From the NCBI GenBank assembly GCA_050291465.1, contig JBNKJV010000007.1, forward strand, positions 99,562 through 163,561: 64,000 nucleotides of DNA, in the 5' to 3' direction. This DNA is from CBFDBF01 sp050291465. Its GTDB lineage: Bacteria > Pseudomonadota > Gammaproteobacteria > Chromatiales > Chromatiaceae. Below are positions 52,478-60,944 of this stretch, piece after piece. Positions within the stretch are counted from its first letter, which is position 1; every line of letters starts with the position of its first letter. A program made the translations under genes and the position numbers. A model generated the notes under the pieces. That model was not told where the DNA came from. It ran no database searches and was given only the letters and a program-made list of their open reading frames with translations.

Positions 52478-53074
52478 TTACAGTTCCTGACGTCCGGCGA
52501 AGGCGTGTGAGAGCGTCCCCCCGTCCACGTATTCCAGCTCCCCTCCTAGGGGTACCCCGTGGGCGATGCGGGTGGTACGGATACCGCGGACCCGGGCCAT
52601 CTCGTTCAGATAATGGGCCGTCGCTTCCCCCTCCACGGTGGTATTGGTGGCCAGTATCAGCTCCGCCACCCGCCCCTCTTCCAGTCGCCGTTCCAGAATA
52701 TCCAGCCCGATCTCCTTGGGACCGATACCGTCCAGGGGTGAAAGCCGACCCCCCAGAACAAAATAGCGCCCACGGTAGCCCGTGGCCTGCTCGATGGCCA
52801 TCATCTCCGCCGGCGTCTCCACCACGCAAAGGGTGCTGTCGTCCCGGTTGGGATTGCTGCAAAGGGGGCAGACGGAGACTTCGCTGAGGGTACGGCAGGA
52901 ATCGCAGTGACCGATCTTCTCCATCGCCTCCAGCAACACCTCCGCCAGCTTGCATCCCCCGCTCCTGTCCCGCTCCAGGAGGTGAAACGCCATGCGCTGC
53001 GCCGACTTGGGACCGACACCCGGCAGGCAGCGGAGGGCGTCTATCAACTGGCTGAGTAAAGGTCTCTCACTCAT
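52478..53074 (-). CDS. recR: Recombination mediator protein RecR
   Basis: RecR works with RecF and RecO to load RecA at single-strand gaps. The 198-residue protein has the helix-hairpin-helix near LPGVGPKSAQRMAFHLL, the zinc site CDSCRTLSEVSVCPLC and a Toprim domain (TLCVVETPAEMMAIEQATGY, then LATNTTVEGEATAHYL). dnaX-ybaB-recR is the common bacterial gene order. Confidence 0.97.
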   Translation of the reverse strand: MSERPLLSQLIDALRCLPGVGPKSAQRMAFHLLERDRSGGCKLAEVLLEAMEKIGHCDSCRTLSEVSVCPLCSNPNRDDSTLCVVETPAEMMAIEQATGYRGRYFVLGGRLSPLDGIGPKEIGLDILERRLEEGRVAELILATNTTVEGEATAHYLNEMARVRGIRTTRIAHGVPLGGELEYVDGGTLSHAFAGRQEL

Positions 53075-53157
53075 GGCCGGGGGTATGAAATATTCATTAA
53101 TCTATATGCAGGCGGTTGAAAAGGTGTCAGGCACGCATGAGAGTTTTTCAACACCTG

Positions 53158-53481
53158 CTAGAAAGGCATTTTAAATCCCGGCGGTAACCCCAACCCATCG
53201 GTGACCCCCGCCATACTCTCCTGCACCATGGCCGCCACGCGATTAACCGCATCGTTCACCGCGGCAGCCACCAGATCTTCCAGCATATCCTTGTCATCGC
53301 CCACCAGGCTCTCATCGATGGAGACGCGCCGCACCTCGTGCTTGCCGTTCATCACCACCTTGACCAGACCGCCGCCGGACTCTCCGGTCACCTCCTTCTG
53401 CGCCAGTTGCTCCTGGGCCTTCTGCATATCGGCCTGCATCTTCTGGGCCTGCTTCATGATATTGCCTAAACCACCTCTCAT
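53158..53481 (-). CDS. ybaB: YbaB/EbfC nucleoid-associated protein
   Basis: The 107-residue protein (109 in E. coli) starts MRGGLGNIMKQAQKMQADMQ and contains VKVVMNGKHEVRRVSIDESL. YbaB/EbfC dimers bind DNA and help shape the nucleoid. I chose the ATG at 53481 because GAGG lies 8 bases upstream and the N-terminus aligns with the family; a few codons upstream are open but unlike it. It lies between dnaX and recR. Confidence 0.95.
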   Translation of the reverse strand: MRGGLGNIMKQAQKMQADMQKAQEQLAQKEVTGESGGGLVKVVMNGKHEVRRVSIDESLVGDDKDMLEDLVAAAVNDAVNRVAAMVQESMAGVTDGLGLPPGFKMPF

Positions 53482-53508
53482 CAGGGTATCCTCGTCCTTC
53501 AAATTCGG

Positions 53509-55125
53509 TTAATCGATGGGTTTGACGGACCCCGGAATCACCCGGGCGCCAAACTGTTCGGCTGCGGCCTGCACCAGCGGATCCTCAGCTATGGTCGCCT
53601 CGGCCTGTTTCTGGCGTTCAGATCGCGCCCTTGCCTCCCGTTCCGCCGGGGTTTCGGTAGCGGGCTCCCCAATCCGGATATCCAGTTTGATACCGCATCC
53701 GAGATAGGCCTCCAGCGATCGGCGCAACCGCTGCTCCGAGCTGTCCACCTGCAGATGTTCATGGGCGGGGCCAAGCTTGAGCAACAGCCGGTTTCCATCC
53801 CAGCTTTCATATTGACAGTTGCTGGCCAATTGCCTGGCGATACCCCCGATATCGAGTTTTGCCACCACCTGGTGCCAATCGGCCAGGTTCTCGGTGCCGG
53901 CTCCCGCTGCCGGTGCCGGCTGTCGGGAAACAACCCGCTCCGCGGAGGGGGCCGCCCGGGAGACCGGCTCCGGCCGCCCCGCCTCACCCCTGGCGGACCC
54001 CTCGGGTCTGCTCTTGGCCCTTCCCGAGGGGGTACCGGCGCCTTCGGGTCGAAAGGCCAGCATCCGTAACAATACCATCTCAAATCCGCTGCGGGGGTCG
54101 GGCGCCAGATAGAGATCCCGCTGGCCGATCAGGCCGATCTGATAATAGAGTTGCACATCCTCCGGAGTGATCTTCTCCGCCAGGGCCAGAAGCCTATCCC
54201 GATCTCCCGCGTAGTCGTCTGCAAGATCCGAAACCGTCTGGTGGGCGGCAATCCGGTGCAGCAGGCTCAGAAGCTCCTGCAGAATACCGGTGAAATCCGG
54301 AACCTTCTCCGCCAGCCCTGCGACTATCTCCATGACGCTCCTGGCGTTCTGTTCGGCCAGCGCTTCCAGCAGTTCATACACCTGATCACCGCTGACGCTG
54401 CCCAGCATGGTACGGATATCCGCCTCCTTGACCTCGCCTCCCCCGAAGGCAATAGCCTGATCCATGAGACTCAGGGCGTCACGCATGCTGCCATCCGCCG
54501 CCCGCGCCAGGTGCTGCAGAGCGGAAGCCTCGTAGCGGATTTCTTCCAGTTGCAGCACGTTTTCCAGCCGCTCACGGATCTGCTCCAAGGGCAGACGCTT
54601 CAGGTTGAACTGCAGACAACGGGACAACACCGTGACCGGTACCTTCTGGGGATCGGTGGTGGCCAGGAGAAATTTAACATGGGGGGGCGGTTCTTCGAGG
54701 GTCTTCAGCAGCGCATTGAAGCTGCTGTCCGAAAACATATGCACCTCGTCGATGATATAGACCTTATAGCGGCCTCTCACCGGGGCATAGGGAACGTTCT
54801 CCAGCAACTCCCGGGTCTGGTCCACCTTGGTCCGCGAGGCCGCGTCAACCTCCAGCAGATCCACGAAACGCCCCTCATCGATCTCCCGGCAGGCGCTGCA
54901 CTGACCGCAGGGAATGGAGCTGACGCCGGTTTCACAGTTCAGGGATTTGGAGAAGATCCGCGCCAGGGTCGTCTTACCGACACCCCGTGTCCCGGTAAAG
55001 AGATAGGCGTGATGCAGACGGTCATGGTCCAGGGCGTTGACCAATGCGCGAACCACATGTTCCTGGCCGACCAGTTCGCTAAACAGACGGGGACGCCACT
55101 TACGTGCCAGGACCTGATAAGACAT
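53509..55125 (-). CDS. dnaX: DNA polymerase III subunit tau/gamma
   Basis: DnaX is the clamp-loader ATPase. The 538-residue protein has Walker A GTRGVGKT (45-52), a zinc module of four cysteines (NCETGVSSIPCGQCSAC), Walker B/sensor DEVHMFSDSSFNALLKTLEE and an arginine-finger SRC motif (VLSRCLQF). A Pro/Ala/Arg-rich linker (about 365-420) precedes the tau-specific C-terminus. I found no A-rich slippery heptamer like that of E. coli, so production of a short gamma form by frameshift is not supported. The 4.5S RNA gene lies just upstream. Confidence 0.96.
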   Translation of the reverse strand: MSYQVLARKWRPRLFSELVGQEHVVRALVNALDHDRLHHAYLFTGTRGVGKTTLARIFSKSLNCETGVSSIPCGQCSACREIDEGRFVDLLEVDAASRTKVDQTRELLENVPYAPVRGRYKVYIIDEVHMFSDSSFNALLKTLEEPPPHVKFLLATTDPQKVPVTVLSRCLQFNLKRLPLEQIRERLENVLQLEEIRYEASALQHLARAADGSMRDALSLMDQAIAFGGGEVKEADIRTMLGSVSGDQVYELLEALAEQNARSVMEIVAGLAEKVPDFTGILQELLSLLHRIAAHQTVSDLADDYAGDRDRLLALAEKITPEDVQLYYQIGLIGQRDLYLAPDPRSGFEMVLLRMLAFRPEGAGTPSGRAKSRPEGSARGEAGRPEPVSRAAPSAERVVSRQPAPAAGAGTENLADWHQVVAKLDIGGIARQLASNCQYESWDGNRLLLKLGPAHEHLQVDSSEQRLRRSLEAYLGCGIKLDIRIGEPATETPAEREARARSERQKQAEATIAEDPLVQAAAEQFGARVIPGSVKPID

Positions 55126-55194
55126 GAGTTGGGTTTAATCTTGAAGTCGGTAATTCGGTAGCAACAAACCAGCCCTCATTGGGGCACCTTATTG

Positions 55195-55309
55195 GTTGGC
55201 GACCCGCACCAGCCGCACCCCGGCACACGAGACCACTGCTGCGGCTGCTCCCTTCCGGGCCTGACCGGGTTCACAGCTTATCGTTGCGAGGGGACCGGTA
55301 CAGGCCGCC
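55195..55309 (-). ncRNA. ffs: Signal recognition particle 4.5S RNA
   Basis: On the minus strand the conserved SRP core CCGGTCAGGCCCGGAAGGGA with the following GCAGCC is present, then GTGTGCCGGG as in E. coli. This core binds Ffh. The 5' end GGCGGCC pairs with the 3' GGTCGCC to close the rod. Length is about 115 bases (114 in E. coli). Ends are estimated from pairing. It lies directly upstream of dnaX. Confidence 0.93.
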
Positions 55310-55322
55310 ATAAACGTACAAA

Positions 55323-55340
55323 ACCCCGGTAAACCGGGGT
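55323..55340. terminator. Two-way rho-independent terminator upstream of ffs
   Basis: ACCCCGG-TAAA-CCGGGGT is a perfect 7-bp stem. On the minus strand it is followed by TTTTGT, on the plus strand by CTTGTTT. It lies 14 bases upstream of the 4.5S RNA and probably ends transcripts from the TerB-like/SulP genes. The rest of the gap to 55556 shows no gene. Confidence 0.75.
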
Positions 55341-55556
55341 CTTGTTTCTGAGGCCGAAACTTTACCACGGGCGTTCGATGGGGGGCAATCGTTTGAGGGG
55401 CAGGCCGGGATATTTTAGCGTTTAACTATATTAGCCTTCCGGTGGGATCTCTGATTATTCCTGTTCTAGCATTTTAAGTACTTTTCACTGCAGGTTAATA
55501 CCAGTTACCCCACGTTAACCCCTTTTTCCGTTCCCAGGATAGGGGCTCGACCCTCC

Positions 55557-56015
55557 TCAATTCCGCTCCATTACCCGGTGCTTGGCAAGGATGAAATCCT
55601 TATGAGGCAAGTGCAGAAGCTCCGCAAGTCGACGGATGAGATGCTCTTCATATTTATGCAATTTCCCATCCGAGAAGGCCACCTTCCACAAGGTCTCAAG
55701 CAGGCGTCTCTTCTGCTCCTGGCTGTATCTTCTGTTTATCAGGGACGTGAATTGAAAGTAGTCGGTGGCTTCTTCTCTGGCGGCTTCCGCCAGGTCCATC
55801 AACTTCTCAGCCTCGCCGCGGTTAAGATCGAAATCGCGCTTTACCGCATCCAGTATCGCCGCCCGCTCCGCCGGGTGATCCCGGTAATCCGACTCCGCAA
55901 CCTCCAGCAACAACGCGGCCACCGCCCTGCGCAGGACATACTCACTGTCAGGGGCCGGGACCTCAACCTGCGGATTCAGGTGGTTATCGAAGAACTGTTT
56001 GATCGATCGCAGCAT
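55557..56015 (-). CDS. TerB-like protein
   Basis: The 152-residue protein starts MLRSIKQFFDNHLNPQVE. Its helical body (LRRAVAALLLEVAESDYRDH, then ERAAILDAVKRDFDL and KVAFSDGKLHKYEEHLIRRL) matches the tellurite-resistance TerB-type fold, with the paired acidic positions that can bind metal. The precise role of stand-alone TerB proteins is unclear. I chose the ATG at 56015 by domain fit and a GGTG 5-6 bases upstream; the frame is open much further but the extra part overlaps sulP antisense-like sequence without similarity. It follows the SulP gene after 91 bases. Confidence 0.8.
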   Translation of the reverse strand: MLRSIKQFFDNHLNPQVEVPAPDSEYVLRRAVAALLLEVAESDYRDHPAERAAILDAVKRDFDLNRGEAEKLMDLAEAAREEATDYFQFTSLINRRYSQEQKRRLLETLWKVAFSDGKLHKYEEHLIRRLAELLHLPHKDFILAKHRVMERN

Positions 56016-56106
56016 CTTTTCACCATTGAACAACACGTTGGACCGAAAAACACGGTAACAGTTTTGTGACGGCAGACTATACGGCGTCGAGACATAGATC
56101 CCGGTT

Positions 56107-57897
56107 CTACTCTTTTTTCCGGCTGTCATCCGGGGTAAGAGAAAAACACTCGCGAAAGATACGCTCGTTACAACCGGCACATTCCGCCTTATCCAGCTTC
56201 TGGAAAACACCGTGAATGGCTGCGGTCTTGGATTGAAACACGTTGCGTGCACCGATCTCATCCAGACAGCCGCTGCGTTCCAACGAGTCCCACAGCTCCT
56301 GTCCGACATTGACCAGATAGAGCCCGCCGCCCGCCGCCTTGCGACGTCTCGCTTCCGCGGCCAGCGCATCCCCCCCCTGCAGATCAACGAAGCTGATACC
56401 CTGTGCCAGGATAAGCAGATGTTTCTGTTTAGGTTGGGTGGCACGGATTCGATCGAATACGCCCTGCATAAAATTGGTGCAACCGAAAAAGATCGGTCCT
56501 TCGATACTCAGAAACTTCAACTGGGAACACTCGGGCAGGTCCGGATCATCCGAAAAGGTACGCTTATAGAGGCGGGGATCCGGTGCCCGGGAGACAATCC
56601 TGGGATGCGAAACCCGCTCCAGGTACAACACCAGGGAGAGCAATACACCGGCGAAGATCGCCAGTTCCAGTTCCAGAAAAAGCGCGCCGAAAAAGGTTAC
56701 GGCAAGCACCGAGGTCTCGGTACGGCTGGCGCCCAGAATATGCCGGATCTCCTTAAAATCGATCAGCCCCCAGGCCACCATGAACAGGATCGCGGCCATG
56801 GCCGCATTGGGCAGATAGGCGGCTAGAGGAGCCACCAGAATCACCACCCCCATCAGAATCACACCGGCGAACACGGCCGCCAACGGCGTCCTGGCACCGG
56901 CCTGATAGTTCAGTCCGGAACGGTTAAACGATCCGGTGGCCACGTAGCCGGAAAAAAAGGCCCCGAACAGATTGGAAAGACCCTGACCGATAAACTCCTG
57001 ATTGCCGTCGATGCGGTTGCCGGTCTTGGCCGCCAGGGAGCGGCCGATGGATACCGCCTCGGTAAGGGCGAACAGGCTGACCGCCAACGCCGCGGGTGCC
57101 AGGTGTTTAATGGCCTCCATGGAGAGATCCGGCGCGGACAGGGGCGGCAGAGTGCTGGGTAACGCCCCCACGGTCTGAATTCCCGTGACGTCAGCTCCCA
57201 GTAACAGGTTCAGGATCGCCGCCGCCAGACTACCCACCACCATGGCCACGATCATGTAGGGCCAGCGGGGTGCCCGGCGTTTAATGATAATGCCGCTCAA
57301 TAGGGTGGAGGCCGCAACCAGCGTAACCCAGGGATTGATCTGCGGGATCTGCTCCACAAACCGGAGGAGGATGTCATGGAGATGACCTCCGCGGGCGATC
57401 TCGACCCCGAAGAAATGCTTGAGCTGCTTGGCGGCGATGAGAATGGCCGCCCCTGCGGTAAAGCCGACGATCACGGAGTGGGAGATAAAGTTTACCAGGG
57501 CCCCCATGCGCGCCAGGCCCAACAACAGTTCGATCGCCCCCACCATGAAGGTCAGGGTCAGGGCGAGGCTCACGTAGTCGCCGGAGGCCGGTTCGGCGAA
57601 GACGCTCAGAGCGGAAAACATCACGATGGATGCGGCGGTGGTGGGACCCGATACCAGAAGCCGCGAAGAGCCGAACAGGGCCGCGATGATTGCCGGAATC
57701 ATCCCGGCGTAAAGACCGTATTCCGGCGGCATGCCGGCGATGGTGGCGAACGCCACCCCCTGCGGCAGCACGATGACCGCGCCCGTCAACCCGGCTGTCA
57801 GGTCTGCCCGCAGATCTCCTTTGCTGATACCCGGCAGCCATTCAAGGAACGGAAAAAAGCGTTCCTTGCCCGGCAGTCGGGGAACGGAAAAACTCAT
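56107..57897 (-). CDS. SulP-family anion transporter with STAS domain and Cys-rich tail
   Basis: The 596-residue protein is a SulP/SLC26 transporter (sulfate, bicarbonate or other anions). The signature region GDLRADLTAGLTGAVIVLPQ and AFATIAGMPPEYGLYAGM opens a long series of transmembrane helices (to about 415). A STAS domain follows (about 450-560, SQLKFLSIEGPIFFGCTNF and ILAQGISFVDLQGGDAL). After it comes a short tail with CAGCNERIFREC, a CxxC plus a further Cys, unusual in the family as I know it. The substrate cannot be read from sequence. The TerB-like gene follows. Confidence 0.9.
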   Translation of the reverse strand: MSFSVPRLPGKERFFPFLEWLPGISKGDLRADLTAGLTGAVIVLPQGVAFATIAGMPPEYGLYAGMIPAIIAALFGSSRLLVSGPTTAASIVMFSALSVFAEPASGDYVSLALTLTFMVGAIELLLGLARMGALVNFISHSVIVGFTAGAAILIAAKQLKHFFGVEIARGGHLHDILLRFVEQIPQINPWVTLVAASTLLSGIIIKRRAPRWPYMIVAMVVGSLAAAILNLLLGADVTGIQTVGALPSTLPPLSAPDLSMEAIKHLAPAALAVSLFALTEAVSIGRSLAAKTGNRIDGNQEFIGQGLSNLFGAFFSGYVATGSFNRSGLNYQAGARTPLAAVFAGVILMGVVILVAPLAAYLPNAAMAAILFMVAWGLIDFKEIRHILGASRTETSVLAVTFFGALFLELELAIFAGVLLSLVLYLERVSHPRIVSRAPDPRLYKRTFSDDPDLPECSQLKFLSIEGPIFFGCTNFMQGVFDRIRATQPKQKHLLILAQGISFVDLQGGDALAAEARRRKAAGGGLYLVNVGQELWDSLERSGCLDEIGARNVFQSKTAAIHGVFQKLDKAECAGCNERIFRECFSLTPDDSRKKE

Positions 57898-58250
57898 AGT
57901 TACTCTCCTCGGGGCACGGGGACAGCGCTTCCCGCGCGTGGTTATGCTCTCAAGGGTGGTACGGCACCTCCGGCGCCCGGATTGTCCGGCAACAGGTACC
58001 GGATCAAACGTCGGTACTACCCGGGCTTGTTCACATTGCGCGGATACCCGGTATCGGCCCTCGAAGTAGAATATTATGAACTATGAATACAGCTCTTGCC
58101 ACGGATGCTTCCAGGATCCGGCGCAAAACCGTGGAAAAATCGCAGCCGCAGACATCCCGGACCCACCCCATCCCGGTATTTGCCCGAATGATAACCACAG
58201 TAACCGGGGGCGAATTACCGATCGCGAAGGGATCCGGTTCCGAGGATACT
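57898..58250. other. Intergenic region, nothing recognised
   Basis: These 353 bases separate two minus-strand transcription units. I see no convincing open frame, no hairpin with a T-run and no repeat arm. A promoter for sulP should lie in the part nearest 57900, but no good hexamer pair stands out. Confidence 0.5.
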
Positions 58251-59339
58251 TCAACTGTTGGTAATGATGGCCCAGCTGGCGATCACGCTGGCCGCCGTGG
58301 TGTAGACCCCGAACCTGCGGTAGATATAACCCGCTTCCTCGTCCGCCTTCTTCATATCTCCCGACGGATTCTTGATCTGCGGATCCGAGGCATTGCGCAC
58401 GGCGAAGTATTGGGTGGAGGTTGAGCTTTCCCCGGCCGCTTTTATAACCATCGCATCCCCCATGTCACAGGCCCGCCCTTTGCCCTGAAGCTTATAGTGA
58501 TCGGTAGAATCATCAAAGCCGAAGAAATCGGTGGTCGCGATCGCCGTGTCACCGCCGGACCAGATCTTCGGTATATCTCTTGCGCCATAATAACCATCAA
58601 TTTTCGCGGCGTTAACCCTCGTCAGATCCGGTGTGATAGCCGGCAAAACACCTGATGCCAGGGGCGAGGTCGCATAACTGTCTGACGCCCAGGGTTCGTT
58701 CTTAAACTGTGTCGTACAATCGAAACGTGTATACGCACCGATGATTACATCGCCCAAGGCCACGTCGGCGCCGATACCGCCGCCCGTACCGGTAGTGATC
58801 AACATCTTCGGCTGGACCGCGGTGATGATTTCCTGGATCAGTTTATAAACCGGGGTTGCCGGTCCGTCATAATCGAGATGCAGGCCGGACTTCATCAGCA
58901 ACACTCTGCGGCCGCCGATCCTGCAGGGAAAATAGAGAGCCAGACTATGATAGTAACGCGTCAGTTCTTTATCATTGAAAGGTGCATGCGCTCCGGTGAC
59001 CAATGGGGTATAGGCCTCCACATTGTGGCGATACTCATACCAATCGGTTGAGGGATAACCCGGCGAGAGCAAAGCGGCCAGGGTGGCGGCTTCCGCGGCG
59101 GTCCAGGTAATTACCACCGCATCGTAGCCTTTAAAACGATCCAGACTGTCTTTTTCATCCGGCTCCGGGTCAAGCGGCGCCGCGACCGGCGCGAGACCGT
59201 CAGGCCAGGGGACCTGGGCCGGCATGCGCTCGGAACGACTGAGCCGCGCATGCTCGTGACCCGCTTCGATAAAACGTTTGTCCGGCGCTTCCGGATTGTA
59301 GTTCAACAGAACATCGTGACGGGGAAGCTGTTTGATCAT
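58251..59339 (-). CDS. Nucleoside-phosphorylase-fold protein with altered active site
   Basis: The 362-residue protein carries a PNP/UDP-phosphorylase-type domain (about 70-360). Supporting segments are YDAVVITWTAAEAATLAAL (strand plus Glu83), MLITTGTGGGIGADVALGDV (179-198, the glycine-rich core) and YFAVRNASDPQIKNP (311-325, with Asp319 at the purine-binding Asp position). The catalytic Glu of the usual ME motif is replaced: the segment reads CDMGDAM (291-297). An N-terminal region (1-70) is unrelated to the domain. It may be a nucleosidase acting on an unusual nucleotide, or a non-catalytic binder. Its ATG overlaps the stop of the preceding gene (ATGA). No signal peptide. Confidence 0.8.
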   Translation of the reverse strand: MIKQLPRHDVLLNYNPEAPDKRFIEAGHEHARLSRSERMPAQVPWPDGLAPVAAPLDPEPDEKDSLDRFKGYDAVVITWTAAEAATLAALLSPGYPSTDWYEYRHNVEAYTPLVTGAHAPFNDKELTRYYHSLALYFPCRIGGRRVLLMKSGLHLDYDGPATPVYKLIQEIITAVQPKMLITTGTGGGIGADVALGDVIIGAYTRFDCTTQFKNEPWASDSYATSPLASGVLPAITPDLTRVNAAKIDGYYGARDIPKIWSGGDTAIATTDFFGFDDSTDHYKLQGKGRACDMGDAMVIKAAGESSTSTQYFAVRNASDPQIKNPSGDMKKADEEAGYIYRRFGVYTTAASVIASWAIITNS

Positions 59340-60931
59340 GGCGTTTCCTTTCGCATATCTTCGGTAGCCGGCTTTTGTTGCGCCCGGGCAAGGATCTCCT
59401 GTACCACTTGCTCCAACGCCCCCTTGGGATTGGGGGGCAATTCCGTCTTGCCGTAGGCACAACCCTCAGGGAAAGACCAGGCATCGTTGACACAGAAATG
59501 GCATGGCCCCGAGGTACGCTGGAGATGACCACTTGCAGTATCAAAGGTTAAATTGCCGGCCTGTTCTTCATCTGCCAATGCCTGAGCCAGCATATCGAGG
59601 GGATCCAGGTAATAGGCCATCAACACTTGCCAACCGGCAACGCTGATACTGGTTCTGATCGGATCGCCGTCGCCGCTGATTTCGATGGGAACATAACCGC
59701 TGCTCGAAGGGGTATAGACACGATGATTCTTCTCGAGCACTTCCGCATCTTTAGCGAAATCAGCCGTGAACGCCTCCCAGGCCTGAGGAGACAAACGAAC
59801 CTGGGCCTTGAAGTTATCGGAATAGGAGAAGTGCGGCGGTGTCAGCAACCGTGATTTGAACTTGACCGGACCGATGTCGATATCGACGTAAGTCGGGCGC
59901 TTGCAGGTTTCCTCGAGTAACTGATAGATATCGCGATCGCTATCTTCAAGTGTCATAAAGGGCCAGAACACGGTACGGAACATGGACAGCGCCGACCCCC
60001 CCACCAGAATCACCACCTTAGGCTGGCTCTGGACGAATTGCGACACCACCCAGCCGTATTCGTTAACGCAGTGGCGCGCCAGGGTGTCTTTCGGCATATC
60101 GTATTTGCTTTGCCATCCGGGTGAGGCACAACTCACCATATCGTGCTGGGCGACATCCTCGCCTACCGTCAGTTTTTGCTGAGGGATTCCGGTCTTCTCC
60201 GCAAAACGCTCAAGCACCGGGATCATACGCTGATAATAACCGGCGGCATTTTCATAAAGCTCAACCTCGCTACCGACCTTGGGAACGAAGCGACCCGCCA
60301 TTACCGTTCCCTTGGCAACTTTTTCATTCCGGTTAACGAGAATCACCCAGCGATCTTCCGGGGTAAATGCAATCTCGTACACGGTGGGTTCCGGACGGCC
60401 GTCATACTGCACCGTCAATTCCATATAGTTGTGAGCCATGCCCCGGGTCGCACCCAGGACTTCTCCGTCCTCTTCAGCCAATATTCGTTGCCCGGGGTCG
60501 ATCCCCTCCAGCACCGTCTCGGCCGAGACGCTCTCCTGGTACAGCGTGAAATGGCGATAATAGTAGGCATAGCGCTCGACCTTGGAAAAAGCGGGATAAC
60601 ACCAACCGGCCGAGCCGGCATAGGGGAACCACGCGGTCATGTTCGGATTAATGCCTACCGTCATGACGGGTGCCATCCGGCAGCCGTGCATAATACCCGG
60701 CTCGACGATACAGGATTCCGTAAAGGTCGCTTTCAACCACGGCCGGGGTTCCATGTAGTCCGCCGTCTGCGGCCGCCCGGCAATCGCCTCGACCGGATAA
60801 TCGCTCAACCAGTCAAAGCCGGGATAGGGACCGTAGGGTGGTGTTCCTTTCCAGAACCAGTCGCACCTCTGGCACTGTCTGACGTCTTTCGCCAGTCGCA
60901 CCTCGAGAGGAAGATCATCCTGTGTTGTCAT
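59336..60931 (-). CDS. Large protein with iron-sulfur uracil-DNA-glycosylase-like fold
   Basis: I do not know a named family for this 531-residue protein, but its motifs match the UDG superfamily. CQRC (Cys20, Cys23), Cys268 (MVSCASPGW) and Cys288 (ARHC) follow the four-cysteine 4Fe-4S pattern of family 4/5 UDGs. VGINPNMTAWFPYAGSAGW (92-110) matches motif 1. PKVVILVGGSALSMF (304-318) matches the strand after the last Cys. TPPHFSYSDNF (364-374) fits the HPS-type motif. About 150 extra residues sit between motif 1 and Cys268. A C-terminal CHFC plus Cys491 could be a second metal site. The start at 60931 has GGAGG 7 bases upstream. It is the middle gene of a three-gene operon. Confidence 0.75.
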   Translation of the reverse strand: MTTQDDLPLEVRLAKDVRQCQRCDWFWKGTPPYGPYPGFDWLSDYPVEAIAGRPQTADYMEPRPWLKATFTESCIVEPGIMHGCRMAPVMTVGINPNMTAWFPYAGSAGWCYPAFSKVERYAYYYRHFTLYQESVSAETVLEGIDPGQRILAEEDGEVLGATRGMAHNYMELTVQYDGRPEPTVYEIAFTPEDRWVILVNRNEKVAKGTVMAGRFVPKVGSEVELYENAAGYYQRMIPVLERFAEKTGIPQQKLTVGEDVAQHDMVSCASPGWQSKYDMPKDTLARHCVNEYGWVVSQFVQSQPKVVILVGGSALSMFRTVFWPFMTLEDSDRDIYQLLEETCKRPTYVDIDIGPVKFKSRLLTPPHFSYSDNFKAQVRLSPQAWEAFTADFAKDAEVLEKNHRVYTPSSSGYVPIEISGDGDPIRTSISVAGWQVLMAYYLDPLDMLAQALADEEQAGNLTFDTASGHLQRTSGPCHFCVNDAWSFPEGCAYGKTELPPNPKGALEQVVQEILARAQQKPATEDMRKETP

Positions 60932-60944
60932 TTGAAACCTCCGA

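Noticed and set aside
53509..55125. Programmed -1 frameshift in dnaX producing gamma
   Set aside because: No A6G-type slippery heptamer followed by a stem was found in the coding strand.
55557..56444. A 295-codon version of the TerB-like gene
   Set aside because: The extra N-terminal part lies over the sulP 3' end in another frame, with Arg/Ser/Cys-rich nonsense composition; the ATG at 56015 fits the domain.
58076..58264. A 62-codon plus-strand frame in the gap before the nucleosidase-fold gene
   Set aside because: Composition and lack of a ribosome site or similarity give no support; it also runs into the 3' end of a real gene.
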